Below, piece by piece: positions 25,862 to 33,181 of a stretch of DNA of 64,000 bases. The position numbers were made by a program, and so were the translations under genes. The stretch spans positions 1 to 64,000 of IMG/VR virus record IMGVR_UViG_3300048104_000741. The stretch is one strand, 5' to 3'. The notes under the pieces are model-generated. The model saw only the letters and a list, made by a program, of their open reading frames with translations. It was not told the origin of the DNA and did no database searches. Origin of the DNA: a virus. Position 1 is the stretch's first letter. The number at the start of each line of letters is the position of its first letter.

Positions 25862-26097
25862 ACATGAAATCTTCAAATATAGTATATTCAGAGCATGGTT
25901 TAGACGAGTGTTTTGAGTATAAAAATGGATCTGGTAGAGTGCCAGATGGATTGGCTGTTGGCTTTGTAAAAAATTTCTCTGGGAGTACTTTGAGAGATTT
26001 ATTTCTTTTTGATGATATAATTTATAGTAATTACGATCACGACTATTGGGACAACCTAGAGTTGGAAAATGACGTAGATAGATTAATATTGCCATGA
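25858..26097 (+). CDS. hypothetical protein, 79 aa
   Basis: Acidic C-terminal half (DHDYWDNLELENDVDRLIL). No family recognised. ATGA overlaps on both sides. Confidence 0.55.
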   Translation: MNMKSSNIVYSEHGLDECFEYKNGSGRVPDGLAVGFVKNFSGSTLRDLFLFDDIIYSNYDHDYWDNLELENDVDRLILP

Positions 26098-26366
26098 TTG
26101 CTTTTAATAAAGACTTCGGGGATCTTGGCAAAAAAAAAGTTAGTAAGCTTATTGACCTCCAAGATCTTTTGGATTTGGCCTCCGAAATGGAGGCTGAGAT
26201 GGAGCAGGAAGAGAAAAAGCTACAAACTTTCGAAAATGTAGATCTTTCTAAAATTTTAGAATTGATATATAATTCCTTATTTTTAGATAAAAATTCTCAA
26301 ATTGAATTAGCTATCGTAAAATCCGACAATAACTCCTTAAGTTTATCCATGTCTTCAAAAAAATGA
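26094..26366 (+). CDS. hypothetical protein, 90 aa
   Basis: Glu/Lys-rich helical centre (ASEMEAEMEQEEKKLQ) likely coiled coil. Overlaps the sigma-like gene start by 4 nt, so they are coupled; it could be a partner or anti-sigma, on position alone. Confidence 0.55.
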   Translation: MIAFNKDFGDLGKKKVSKLIDLQDLLDLASEMEAEMEQEEKKLQTFENVDLSKILELIYNSLFLDKNSQIELAIVKSDNNSLSLSMSSKK

Positions 26367-26914
26367 CTAAAGAAAAAGTAGATAAAGAAAAAAATTACTC
26401 AAAAAAAATCGAGCGAATAAAACCTATATTAATGGGATTTGCGTTAAAAAAAATTCGAAACCGCGTAGACGCTGAAGATGTAGTTCAAAATTGTCTTATT
26501 ATTTTATTTAAGAAAGAAGCTCTTTTTGATTCGAGTAAAAGTTTCTTCAACTGGGCTTTTACTATTTTAAATTTCCAAATAAAAGGTTTTTTTTCTCAGC
26601 GCTCAAGATCAAAAGAAGATTTAGTCGGTGAAGTTGAAAATTCTTCTAACAATGCGCATGCCGACTATATAAATTCTAGAGATTTTTTAGAAAAGAAAAG
26701 AGATCAGTTACGCCTATTAAATCTAAACAAAGATTGCCTATCAACTAGAGAGTCTCAAGTCTTAAATTTGACATTAAAAGGTTTTAAACAAATAGAAATA
26801 TCTCGAGAGTTGAAAATTCGATCCTGCCATGTAAGCAATTACAACAAGAATTTAATAACTAAGATGAAATCAAGACTTTCAAACGAGGTGGCAAAAACCT
26901 CCAATCATTATTAA
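26363..26914 (+). CDS. ECF-like RNA polymerase sigma factor
   Basis: 183 residues in two-domain ECF layout: region 2 (IKPILMGFALKKIRNRVDAE, DVVQNCLIILFKK, FNWAFTILNFQIKGFF) and region 4 (STRESQVLNLTLKGFKQIEI, SRELKIRSCHVSNYNKNL). It would redirect host polymerase. With the other sigma-like gene at 11794 this gives the phage two candidate specificity factors. Its stop TAA overlaps the ATT triplet proposed as start of the HNH gene. Confidence 0.8.
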   Translation: MTKEKVDKEKNYSKKIERIKPILMGFALKKIRNRVDAEDVVQNCLIILFKKEALFDSSKSFFNWAFTILNFQIKGFFSQRSRSKEDLVGEVENSSNNAHADYINSRDFLEKKRDQLRLLNLNKDCLSTRESQVLNLTLKGFKQIEISRELKIRSCHVSNYNKNLITKMKSRLSNEVAKTSNHY

Positions 26915-27482
26915 AAGAAAATTAAATAATACTTCTCGCAAATCTTCTATTTTAAAGCTGAGATCGCAAGGAAAAAGTTATAGTGAAATCGAAAAAGAGC
27001 TGGGTTGCTCTAGGTCTACCATATCATACCATTGCGGCACGGGAAGTGAAAAAAAAAGAGCAAAAGCTTCAAATAAAAACACCTCTCCTCTTTGCAAAAA
27101 GGTTTCAAACTTTAAAAGTCGATGCTCAAGAGCTAATTATAAAATTTTTAGATCTAAATTTAAAACCTTTAAAAAACGAAGTAAAGGCTCCAAAAACATT
27201 GTGAATAATGTATCAAAAAATTATTCCTGCAAGGATGTAATAAATAAAATTGGAAAAAATCCCATCTGTTATCTTACGGGAGAAAAAATAGATCTAAATA
27301 AACCCCAAACCTATAATTTAGACCATTTAATTCCAACCTCAAAAGGAGGCTCTAATGACCTTTCCAATCTTGGTATTTGTTTAAGAGACGCAAACCAAGC
27401 TAAGGGGGATTTGCTTGTCGACGAGTTGCATTCTCTGTGTGAAAAAATTTTAAGCTGGAAGAAAAAATGCGATTCCCCTTAG
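26910..27482 (+). CDS. HNH endonuclease with N-terminal HTH and a probable ATT start
   Basis: 190 residues. The N-terminus (SSILKLRSQGKSYSEIEKEL, then GCSRSTISYHC) is a resolvase-like helix-turn-helix; a basic linker follows; the C-terminus is an HNH nuclease with CYLTGEKIDL, NLDHLIPTSKGGSNDLSNL. The frame has no ATG, GTG or TTG before a GTG at 27201, which would delete the HTH. An ATT at 26910 overlaps the preceding sigma stop in the way ATG usually does here, so a rare AUU start, coupled translation, or ribosomal shifting from the sigma gene is inferred. Confidence 0.68.
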   Translation: MKRKLNNTSRKSSILKLRSQGKSYSEIEKELGCSRSTISYHCGTGSEKKRAKASNKNTSPLCKKVSNFKSRCSRANYKIFRSKFKTFKKRSKGSKNIVNNVSKNYSCKDVINKIGKNPICYLTGEKIDLNKPQTYNLDHLIPTSKGGSNDLSNLGICLRDANQAKGDLLVDELHSLCEKILSWKKKCDSP

Positions 27483-27823
27483 AAACTCATTTTTTTGTAG
27501 ATTGTGGGTCTTTTTTTGAAGCGAAGCTCGCGGGTTTTTATGATGAATTTTGCGAAGAGCTTATTTATATTAAAAGTTCTGAAGACCCTGAATTAAATTT
27601 AACTCCAAGCGAAATTGAAGAAATATCCGAAACTCCAGACTTATTCGACATCAATTTTATTGAATCTGGGGAAATTTTAACTAATTGCAAGATTTTTTAC
27701 TTAGAATCTTATAATAATTATTATATGCTTCAAAAAGATTTCGTGCCTGACAGCGTTTTAATTCAATGTTGGAAGCTTCTTAAGGTGGAAGACTTGTTTG
27801 ATCCCAATGACTATTGGTTTTAG
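27467..27823 (+). CDS. hypothetical protein, 118 aa
   Basis: Acidic, aromatic-rich protein (HFFVDCGSFFEAKLAGFYDEF). No family recognised. Overlaps the HNH gene by 16 nt. Confidence 0.55.
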   Translation: MRFPLETHFFVDCGSFFEAKLAGFYDEFCEELIYIKSSEDPELNLTPSEIEEISETPDLFDINFIESGEILTNCKIFYLESYNNYYMLQKDFVPDSVLIQCWKLLKVEDLFDPNDYWF

Positions 27824-27888
27824 TTTTAAAAACAAATCTCTTTTTTTGCAAATATAGACCTAAAAAAGTTTTTAGTGTATTTTTTTCT

Positions 27889-28293
27889 GTGGAAAAATAC
27901 GATAAAGAGCACAAACACCTGCTAATAAACGCGACTTTTGAAAAAACGCCTTTCATTGATGAAGCTTTCACCCGATCTTGGATTTCTAATTTGGTAGATA
28001 TTATTGGAATGGAAGAACTCTTAACTCCTCAATCAGCCCGTTCAGAAGAAAAAGGAAATGAAGGGGTTAGCGCTTTTTGCATAATCACAACTAGTCACAT
28101 TTGTCTACATTCTTGGGAAAAAATGAAACCAAATTTAGTGCAGTTAGACGTTTATAGCTGTAAAGATTTTTGTCAATTTTTAATATTAGATGAATTAAAA
28201 AAATTCAAACCAATAAGGCTTGGTGGAAAATATCTAGACAGAAGTATTGAAAATACTAGGGGATGGGAAATGGGCAGAGAGGATCTTTTTTAA
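27889..28293 (+). CDS. speD-like: S-adenosylmethionine decarboxylase-like pyruvoyl enzyme
   Basis: 134 residues from a GTG start, the usual size of prokaryotic AdoMet decarboxylase proenzymes; an upstream TTG at 27814 is less likely. The core block is SAFCIITTSHICLHSW, aligned with the SHisiHtWPE self-cleavage site, so the Ser would become the pyruvoyl group, and LDVYSC supplies the catalytic Cys. The residue before the Ser is Thr instead of Glu. SpeD homologues occur in cyanophages, and some SpeD relatives decarboxylate other substrates such as arginine or ornithine. The neighbour is an ATE-like transferase, so the amine product may be its acceptor. Confidence 0.75.
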   Translation: MEKYDKEHKHLLINATFEKTPFIDEAFTRSWISNLVDIIGMEELLTPQSARSEEKGNEGVSAFCIITTSHICLHSWEKMKPNLVQLDVYSCKDFCQFLILDELKKFKPIRLGGKYLDRSIENTRGWEMGREDLF

Positions 28294-28294
28294 T

Positions 28295-29068
28295 TTGAAA
28301 ATACACTTTAAGCATTATTCGGGTTCCATATCTCAGTATGATTATTTGTTTTTTGATTGTATGGCTGAATTAAAACCTCAAGAGGAGAATGAAGCTTTAG
28401 AAGGGGGCTGGTTGCCCGATGATTATTTAATTATTAAAAATAAAAATGGAAAAACGAAGAGTTCTCGCTGGTATCAAGCTAGGCAAACTAGAATTGCTTT
28501 AAAAAACTATAAAGACACAAAAAGTGCCAAAAAAACTAGAAAAAAATGCAGCGATATAAATGTAAAATCTATTAAAGCTAATGAGGTTGATATGCCTGAA
28601 TTAGAGTTGATTTTTTCAAAATATACTCAATATAAAAATTTTAAACAATGGGAGCTAAAACCTCTAATTTCTTCTGAGGTCGAGAGGAAATATTTTTTAA
28701 TTTATTATTTAAATAATAAAGCAATAGCTTTTACCTTTATGAGGGATGTTGGCTCAAACAGCGTTTTCTCCACTCAATTTGCTTGGGACTATCAAAACCC
28801 GAAATTATATCTTGGCAAATATGCAACTTTAGCTGAGATTGATCATTCTATCAATAGCGGAAGAGACTATATGTACCTTGGCTTAGGGTATGAAAAGTGC
28901 TGTATTTACAAATCAGATTATAATGGTTTTGAATTTTGGACTGGAGAGGAATGGTCTAACGATGTAGAGCATTATAAATTTTTATGCGAAAGAGATTCAA
29001 AAATAATTAAAACTAGCGATCTCGATAAGGTAAAAAGGCATGATGATAAATATTTTTATAATAAATAA
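28295..29068 (+). CDS. arginyl/leucyl-tRNA-protein transferase (ATE)-like protein
   Basis: 257 residues with a GNAT-type fold. The N-terminal half carries WYQARQTRIALKNYKD, recalling the basic ATE block around the RRxxR motif. The C-terminal half closely follows the ATE_C pattern: FTFMRDVGSNSVFSTQF, YLGKYATLAEIDHSINSGRD, YMYLGLGYEKCCIYKSDYNG and FEFWTGEEW. The family moves an amino acid from aminoacyl-tRNA to protein N-termini, creating Clp-dependent degrons. TTG at 28295, 2 nt after the SpeD-like stop, is the best start; the frame is also open upstream. The Cys-rich N-terminus of true ATE is reduced, so the acceptor may differ. Confidence 0.68.
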   Translation: MKIHFKHYSGSISQYDYLFFDCMAELKPQEENEALEGGWLPDDYLIIKNKNGKTKSSRWYQARQTRIALKNYKDTKSAKKTRKKCSDINVKSIKANEVDMPELELIFSKYTQYKNFKQWELKPLISSEVERKYFLIYYLNNKAIAFTFMRDVGSNSVFSTQFAWDYQNPKLYLGKYATLAEIDHSINSGRDYMYLGLGYEKCCIYKSDYNGFEFWTGEEWSNDVEHYKFLCERDSKIIKTSDLDKVKRHDDKYFYNK

Positions 29069-29527
29069 ATGATTAAAGATTATATAGATTACATTTCCAT
29101 CAAGAGGAAGGAGCTTGGGGGTCATGCTATCTGCCCATTTGCTAAAAGTTTTTTAAATAAAACTCAAATAATAGAATCTAAAAACTTTATGAAAGATGCT
29201 TTTCGATGTATTCAGAATGAAAAACATCCAATGCTTTACTTAATATATGGCGATGCAAAAAAATTCGACAAAAAATGGCTAGAAGAATTCTGCGATGATC
29301 ACCAACAATTTGCTAAGATAAAAGACCTTTGGCTCATTTGGGATCATCCCGATCAAATAAACGAGATAAATGGGGTAAAAACAAACAATGATAAATATGC
29401 GGTATTATTAATACAAGGGTTAACTGAGCTTAATAAATATTCAAAAAAGCTACATAAAACAAATTATTATGGATTTTGGGATAAAATATATTATAATAAA
29501 ATAGTAAAAGATAGAAAAATATCATGA
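29069..29527 (+). CDS. unknown protein of the SpeD/ATE-like cluster
   Basis: 152 residues, starting immediately after the ATE-like stop. Features are GGHAICPFAKSFL near residue 17 (Cys-Pro-Phe-Ala) and WLIWDHPDQINEING. The family is unknown to me. Context suggests a step in the same pathway as the SpeD-like, ATE-like and cupin proteins. Confidence 0.6.
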   Translation: MIKDYIDYISIKRKELGGHAICPFAKSFLNKTQIIESKNFMKDAFRCIQNEKHPMLYLIYGDAKKFDKKWLEEFCDDHQQFAKIKDLWLIWDHPDQINEINGVKTNNDKYAVLLIQGLTELNKYSKKLHKTNYYGFWDKIYYNKIVKDRKIS

Positions 29528-29886
29528 ATAATCAAGCAAAATTTGTAGAAAAAAGATGGGGACATGAAATATGGTTCGCAAATAACGAGGCTGAAAATTA
29601 CTGCGGTAAAGAGCTATTGATCAAAGAAGGTAGTCACACATCAATGCACTTTCATTTAGAAAAGCATGAAGTGTTTTATATATTAGAAGGTCAGCTTGCT
29701 CTTGAATTAATTTGCACAAAAATTGGTCAGTCAAGTCAAATCATCTTGAATAAAGGTGACAAGTATGAGATAGAACAGGGTCAGCCACATCAATTAATTG
29801 CTCACAATGGTTCAGTAAAATTGATTGAAGCAAGCACATTCCATAAAAACTCAGACTCTTACAGAATATATGATGAGCTAAGATGA
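29524..29886 (+). CDS. cupin-domain protein
   Basis: 120-residue single cupin: SMHFHLEKHEVFYILEGQL gives the HxH-x(n)-E metal ligands and QGQPHQLIAHNG the second His motif. The layout is close to mannose-6-phosphate isomerase-type/dTDP-sugar cupins. It overlaps the preceding gene by 4 nt. Enzymatic role undefined; it could tailor the product of the upstream genes. Confidence 0.8.
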   Translation: MNNQAKFVEKRWGHEIWFANNEAENYCGKELLIKEGSHTSMHFHLEKHEVFYILEGQLALELICTKIGQSSQIILNKGDKYEIEQGQPHQLIAHNGSVKLIEASTFHKNSDSYRIYDELR

Positions 29887-29894
29887 GGTTATAG

Positions 29895-30086
29895 TTAATT
29901 GGGTCGAGTTTCTAAATAATCAATAATTTTGCTTCTAACTATATTGTTTTTCACGGAATTTTTTATAAATTTGCTCAAACTTATATTATCTTTTTTAGCG
30001 TGGCTCTGCCATCTTTCAAATTCTTCTTCACTAACCTCCAATAAAATCTTTTTGACGAGATTTTCTGATGACTTGTTTGTTTGCAT
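29895..30086 (-). CDS. ribbon-helix-helix (CopG-like) DNA-binding protein
   Basis: 63 residues on the minus strand with ILLEVSEEEFERWQSHAKKD followed by ISLSKFIKNSVKNN, the strand-helix-helix pattern of RHH regulators. It is divergent from the promoter at 30109, so it may repress itself or the next operon. Small single-gene minus-strand regulators are typical of phages. Confidence 0.7.
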   Translation of the reverse strand: MQTNKSSENLVKKILLEVSEEEFERWQSHAKKDNISLSKFIKNSVKNNIVRSKIIDYLETRPN

Positions 30087-30108
30087 AAAGAATGATACAC
30101 GAAAAAGT

Positions 30109-30137
30109 TTGACAACTCCTTACTTTTGTGATTGAAT
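30109..30137 (+). promoter_or_regulatory. sigma70-like promoter next to the RHH gene
   Basis: TTGACA (30109-30114), 17 nt, TTGAAT (30132-30137), 9 nt to ATG at 30147. The region is shared with the divergent RHH gene. Confidence 0.45.
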
Positions 30138-30146
30138 ATTTCTTAT

Positions 30147-30320
30147 ATGAAAACAGAATACATAAAATTAACAGAGTTGTGGTTTGAACGCGAATATGCT
30201 GAATTAGGGCATATCATAAAAGAAGAAAGCTGGAGTCATGCTGAAGTAGCTGAATTCTGCTCTTATTTTGCAAAATACGTTGGTCTAAAAGACTTGAGCG
30301 TACTTTACAAGTTCTTATAA
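30147..30320 (+). CDS. hypothetical protein, 57 aa
   Basis: Helical acidic protein (IKLTELWFEREYAELGHI). The ATG at 30147 was preferred to a TTG five codons upstream because it lies just after the promoter. No family recognised. The following GTG gene abuts its stop. Confidence 0.55.
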   Translation: MKTEYIKLTELWFEREYAELGHIIKEESWSHAEVAEFCSYFAKYVGLKDLSVLYKFL

Positions 30321-30695
30321 GTGGAAGATATTTCCTTAGCTTGGGATACTTTTGATTTTTATGCTTCCTTAATCTCAAAGAAAGAGGGAGTTTTTGAAAA
30401 AATGACAAACAGATCTCATGAATTTTTAAGCACTTCTAAAATCTCAGACAGAAATAAAGCTTATTTAAAAGAAATAATAGAGCTTTCCGACATTCTTTCA
30501 AACGACTATAGAAAACAAAACCTAGTTTTAATTGATTTAATAAAAATCTACAACTACAAATTAAAAAATGGAATTGCTATACCGATTGAAAATGATGTTT
30601 CTGTCGAATATCTTCTTGAATTAAAAGACCTAAACGAAAACTTGTTAAAGGAGTTAAAAATTCAGAAAAATCTTTTTTTAGATTTTTTAAGTTGA
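30321..30695 (+). CDS. hypothetical helical protein, 124 aa
   Basis: Starts at GTG directly after the previous TAA. Almost entirely helical by composition (YLLELKDLNENLLKELKIQK). No family recognised. Its TGA lies within the next -35 box (TTGACT). Confidence 0.55.
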   Translation: MEDISLAWDTFDFYASLISKKEGVFEKMTNRSHEFLSTSKISDRNKAYLKEIIELSDILSNDYRKQNLVLIDLIKIYNYKLKNGIAIPIENDVSVEYLLELKDLNENLLKELKIQKNLFLDFLS

Positions 30696-30720
30696 CTCTT
30701 CAATAAAAACCTAATATAAA
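30692..30720 (+). promoter_or_regulatory. sigma70-like promoter with short leader
   Basis: TTGACT (30692-30697), 17 nt, TATAAA (30715-30720), 8 nt to ATG 30729. Confidence 0.6.
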
Positions 30721-30728
30721 ATATAACC

Positions 30729-30971
30729 ATGAAAAGAGGAAGACCAAAAGGATATAATCCTTATACAGAAATAAGTTACGAAGAATTATCGGATTGGGTA
30801 GGCAGAAAGACAAAAGTACCTGTCTCTAAAAAATGGCTTCAATCCCTAATGGGGGAAGACAACTCTTCTCAGAAAGAAGATATTTCCCTTGACAATGATA
30901 GTGAAGCAACTTATAGTAAGGATATTGACTCAAAAATAGAATACACATTAACAAACTTCAATAATGAATAA
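30729..30971 (+). CDS. small AT-hook-like protein
   Basis: 80 residues beginning KRGRPKGYNPYTE, an AT-hook-like RGRP core that binds the minor groove of AT-rich DNA, followed by a helical segment (VSKKWLQSLMG) and an acidic tail. It overlaps the RuvB-like gene by 8 nt, so it may be a DNA-binding partner of that ATPase. Confidence 0.6.
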   Translation: MKRGRPKGYNPYTEISYEELSDWVGRKTKVPVSKKWLQSLMGEDNSSQKEDISLDNDSEATYSKDIDSKIEYTLTNFNNE

Positions 30972-31890
30972 TTACTTCAAAGACTTAATAGGGCAAACGG
31001 CAGTAAAGAAAAAGTTGTCTTTTTACTTAGATGCCTTTCATAAAACCTCTCAAGCTCCTTTCTTGTTGATGGCAGGAGCAAAGGGCTTGGGTAAAACAGA
31101 GTTTGCAAAAGCTTTTGGCAAAAACCTATATAACCAAGATGGAGAAAAAAGAACTTTCTTAGAGTTAAATTGTTCTACAATAAAAAATAACGAACAATTT
31201 TTTGAGCAAATTTTCTTGCCCTTAATAGCAGACAACGAAATCACTATTTTATTTGACGAATGCCATGCGTTGCCCACTGACCTAACAATGGCTTTTCTGA
31301 CTATTTTTAATACGGAAGCTAATTCTCGAAAAAATTTCGTATGGAATGATATGTCTTTTGAGTTTAATTTTAAAAATCAGACCTTTATTTTCGCTACAAC
31401 AGAAACAGATAAGATTTTCCCGCCATTGAAGGACAGGTTGACTACGATTGATTTTGAGCCTTACGAATCTTCGGAGTTGTCTGAAATAGTAAAATTGTGC
31501 GTACCGCATTTAAAGTTCGTTGATGGAGTTGATGATCTAATTGCGCCTACAATAAGGGGTAATGCTAGAAGCGCAGTAAAAAGAGCTAAAGAAATAGACT
31601 TGTATTGTGGGGCGAAAGGTAGAAGTTTTTTCACTAAGAAAGATTTTGAAGTCTTATGTGATCAAGTCGGCATATTACCTTTTGGAATAACTTTTACAGA
31701 GAAACAAATTCTTCAAACTTTAAACTCTTGTGGTTCGGCAACTCTAACAGGTTTAGCCGCGAAAATAGGAATGAGTAAAACATCCTTGCAAAAAGACCAT
31801 GAATTATATCTTTTGGGGAAAAACTTAATTGAAATAGATGGAAAAAGAAAAATCACTTCAAGAGGCTTAACTCTTTGTAAAGCTTTATGA
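30964..31890 (+). CDS. ruvB-like: RuvB-like AAA+ ATPase
   Basis: 308 residues resembling the Holliday junction branch-migration motor. Walker A GAKGLGKT at 38-45, Walker B ILFDECHAL around 96-102 (DECH instead of DEIH), sensor 1 FATTETDKI, and the arginine-finger region PPLKDRLTTIDFEPY. The C-terminal winged helix (about 235-308) has GSATLTGLAAKIGMSKTSL. No RuvA or RuvC is seen beside it. It may instead serve as a loader or recombination motor. Confidence 0.85.
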   Translation: MNNYFKDLIGQTAVKKKLSFYLDAFHKTSQAPFLLMAGAKGLGKTEFAKAFGKNLYNQDGEKRTFLELNCSTIKNNEQFFEQIFLPLIADNEITILFDECHALPTDLTMAFLTIFNTEANSRKNFVWNDMSFEFNFKNQTFIFATTETDKIFPPLKDRLTTIDFEPYESSELSEIVKLCVPHLKFVDGVDDLIAPTIRGNARSAVKRAKEIDLYCGAKGRSFFTKKDFEVLCDQVGILPFGITFTEKQILQTLNSCGSATLTGLAAKIGMSKTSLQKDHELYLLGKNLIEIDGKRKITSRGLTLCKAL

Positions 31891-32069
31891 AAATAAACTC
31901 TAAGGAAAAACGTATTTTATTAAAATGCGCGGAAGAATTAAATGAGCTTTCGCTTGAATTGCTTCAATGCGTCAATAAGCCCAACAAGGATAATTGGAAT
32001 AAAATCCTCGAAGAAATTATTGATGTGGAAAAATATATTGTATTATTAAAAAAAATTAAAAATGATTGA
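31887..32069 (+). CDS. small MazG-like all-alpha protein
   Basis: 60 residues with CAEELNELSLELLQC and LEEIIDVEKYIV, i.e. an EExxE then ExxD spacing typical of all-alpha NTP pyrophosphohydrolases. Much shorter than an active MazG, so it could be a half-domain dimer. ATGA overlap with the RuvB-like gene. Confidence 0.55.
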   Translation: MKINSKEKRILLKCAEELNELSLELLQCVNKPNKDNWNKILEEIIDVEKYIVLLKKIKND

Positions 32070-32157
32070 ATTTGAAGATTTATATTTTGGGTTATTTCTT
32101 TTCATCGGTGTTCTTTTTCTTTATGATTTAATCAATGGACGAGGAAAAGATAAATAA
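32062..32157 (+). CDS. 31-residue membrane microprotein
   Basis: Single hydrophobic segment (YFGLFLFIGVLFLYDLI) and a basic tail (NGRGKDK). Overlaps the end of the preceding gene by 8 nt. Short, so only moderately supported. Confidence 0.4.
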   Translation: MIEFEDLYFGLFLFIGVLFLYDLINGRGKDK

Positions 32158-32218
32158 TTACAATTGGGGCTTGATATTGTTGGGTGTTATTGTTATAATA
32201 ATATTATTATGGAAATAG
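32135..32218 (+). CDS. 27-residue membrane microprotein
   Basis: Acidic start (MDEEKINNYNW) then GLILLGVIVIIILLWK, a full membrane span. It overlaps the previous microprotein and contains the promoter of the next gene. Tentative. Confidence 0.35.
   Translation: MDEEKINNYNWGLILLGVIVIIILLWK
32171..32199 (+). promoter_or_regulatory. sigma70-like promoter
   Basis: TTGATA (32171-32176), 17 nt, TATAAT (32194-32199), 9 nt to ATG 32209. Leader at most about 3 nt. Confidence 0.6.
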
Positions 32219-32385
32219 ATGAATCAAAAGAAAATAAGTATATCCTAGTGGACTTTGATCGCTCTCATGGGCATGAGCGTCTTAGCCCTAAACCAATAAC
32301 AATGACAATCAATGAGGCGTATAAATTAAATCGTGCGCTCACAATGAACCGCCAAAACAAAAGGTATGTAAAATCAGAAATATGA
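32209..32385 (+). CDS. hypothetical protein, 58 aa
   Basis: ATG at 32209 chosen over an upstream in-frame TTG because it follows a TATAAT box by 9 nt. Contains KPITMTINEAYKLNRAL. No family recognised. Confidence 0.6.
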   Translation: MEIDESKENKYILVDFDRSHGHERLSPKPITMTINEAYKLNRALTMNRQNKRYVKSEI

Positions 32386-32582
32386 TGCACGAAGATATAG
32401 TTGAAAGTATTGCCTACGAAAAAGGTTTAAATAAATGCAAAACCAATTACTCAAAAGAAGAGATAATTACTGCGCATACAAATGAAATAGTAATGAATTG
32501 GGTGAAAGACAATCACCCCGAAATTATTAAAAAAACAAGAAAGTTCGTAGAGGGAAATATAAGTGAGGAAGATGCAGAATAG
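32382..32582 (+). CDS. hypothetical protein, 66 aa
   Basis: Helical, charged (IVMNWVKDNHPEIIKK). Two adjacent ATGs at the start; overlaps the preceding stop by 4 nt. No family recognised. Confidence 0.55.
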   Translation: MMHEDIVESIAYEKGLNKCKTNYSKEEIITAHTNEIVMNWVKDNHPEIIKKTRKFVEGNISEEDAE

Positions 32583-32934
32583 TTTATGCTCAATTTTTGT
32601 TGTTTTATTTTGTGGTTGTCAATCTCAAAGCATTCAAAAGGAAGAGTTCATACCTCCTCCGCCACCTAATATAAAGCCTCCGACTCCACCTCCTAGCTTT
32701 ACTCCATCTATAAAAAGATTAGCTGAAATACAAATAAACCCCATACCGCATCCATTTAGCGTTAATGGCGAAGTTCCTTTTGTCATTTGGGTAGATGGAA
32801 AACGCTCAGAATTAAGCAATTCCGAAATAATTCAATTAACAAAATCTCTGAATATAAAATACCAAGTGCCAAATAATACCGCTGAAATACATCGAGGAGA
32901 AGGTTGGCAATATCCGTTAACAATAAATGAGTAA
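32572..32934 (+). CDS. proline-rich lipoprotein
   Basis: 120 residues. Signal MQNSLCSIFVVLFCGC with a lipobox ending at Cys, then a Pro-rich stretch (PPPPPNIKPPTPPPS) that could cross the periplasm, then a small globular domain. A GTG three codons upstream is an alternative start. Likely outer-membrane-anchored; function unknown. Confidence 0.65.
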   Translation: MQNSLCSIFVVLFCGCQSQSIQKEEFIPPPPPNIKPPTPPPSFTPSIKRLAEIQINPIPHPFSVNGEVPFVIWVDGKRSELSNSEIIQLTKSLNIKYQVPNNTAEIHRGEGWQYPLTINE

Positions 32935-33181
32935 AAAAAATGATCCATTCTATGATGAAGATTTAAATGTCACTTGCCCTATTACGAATAAAGATGTGCT
33001 TGATGATTGTCACATCGTAGTAGAGTTCGGTTATGGTAGCGACAAAGATATGACTACTTACAAATTCTCACCTGTTCACGATGAAGTAGGTAAGAAAGTT
33101 ATAGCTTACATGCAATCCCTCATGCCCAAGGGTAATTCAGTAGAAGAGTTCGGGGTGAATGTAATAGACGAGTTATTTTAA
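32927..33181 (+). CDS. hypothetical protein, 84 aa
   Basis: Strand-rich, CPITNKDVLDDCHIVVEFGYG with two Cys that could bind metal, then a helix. Family unknown. Overlaps the lipoprotein stop by 8 nt and converges with the minus-strand gene. Confidence 0.55.
   Translation: MSKKNDPFYDEDLNVTCPITNKDVLDDCHIVVEFGYGSDKDMTTYKFSPVHDEVGKKVIAYMQSLMPKGNSVEEFGVNVIDELF

Noticed and set aside
26983-27204. A 73-codon open frame between the sigma-like and HNH genes
   Set aside because: It is a shadow of the HTH/linker part of the HNH protein in another frame, which has recognisable motifs.
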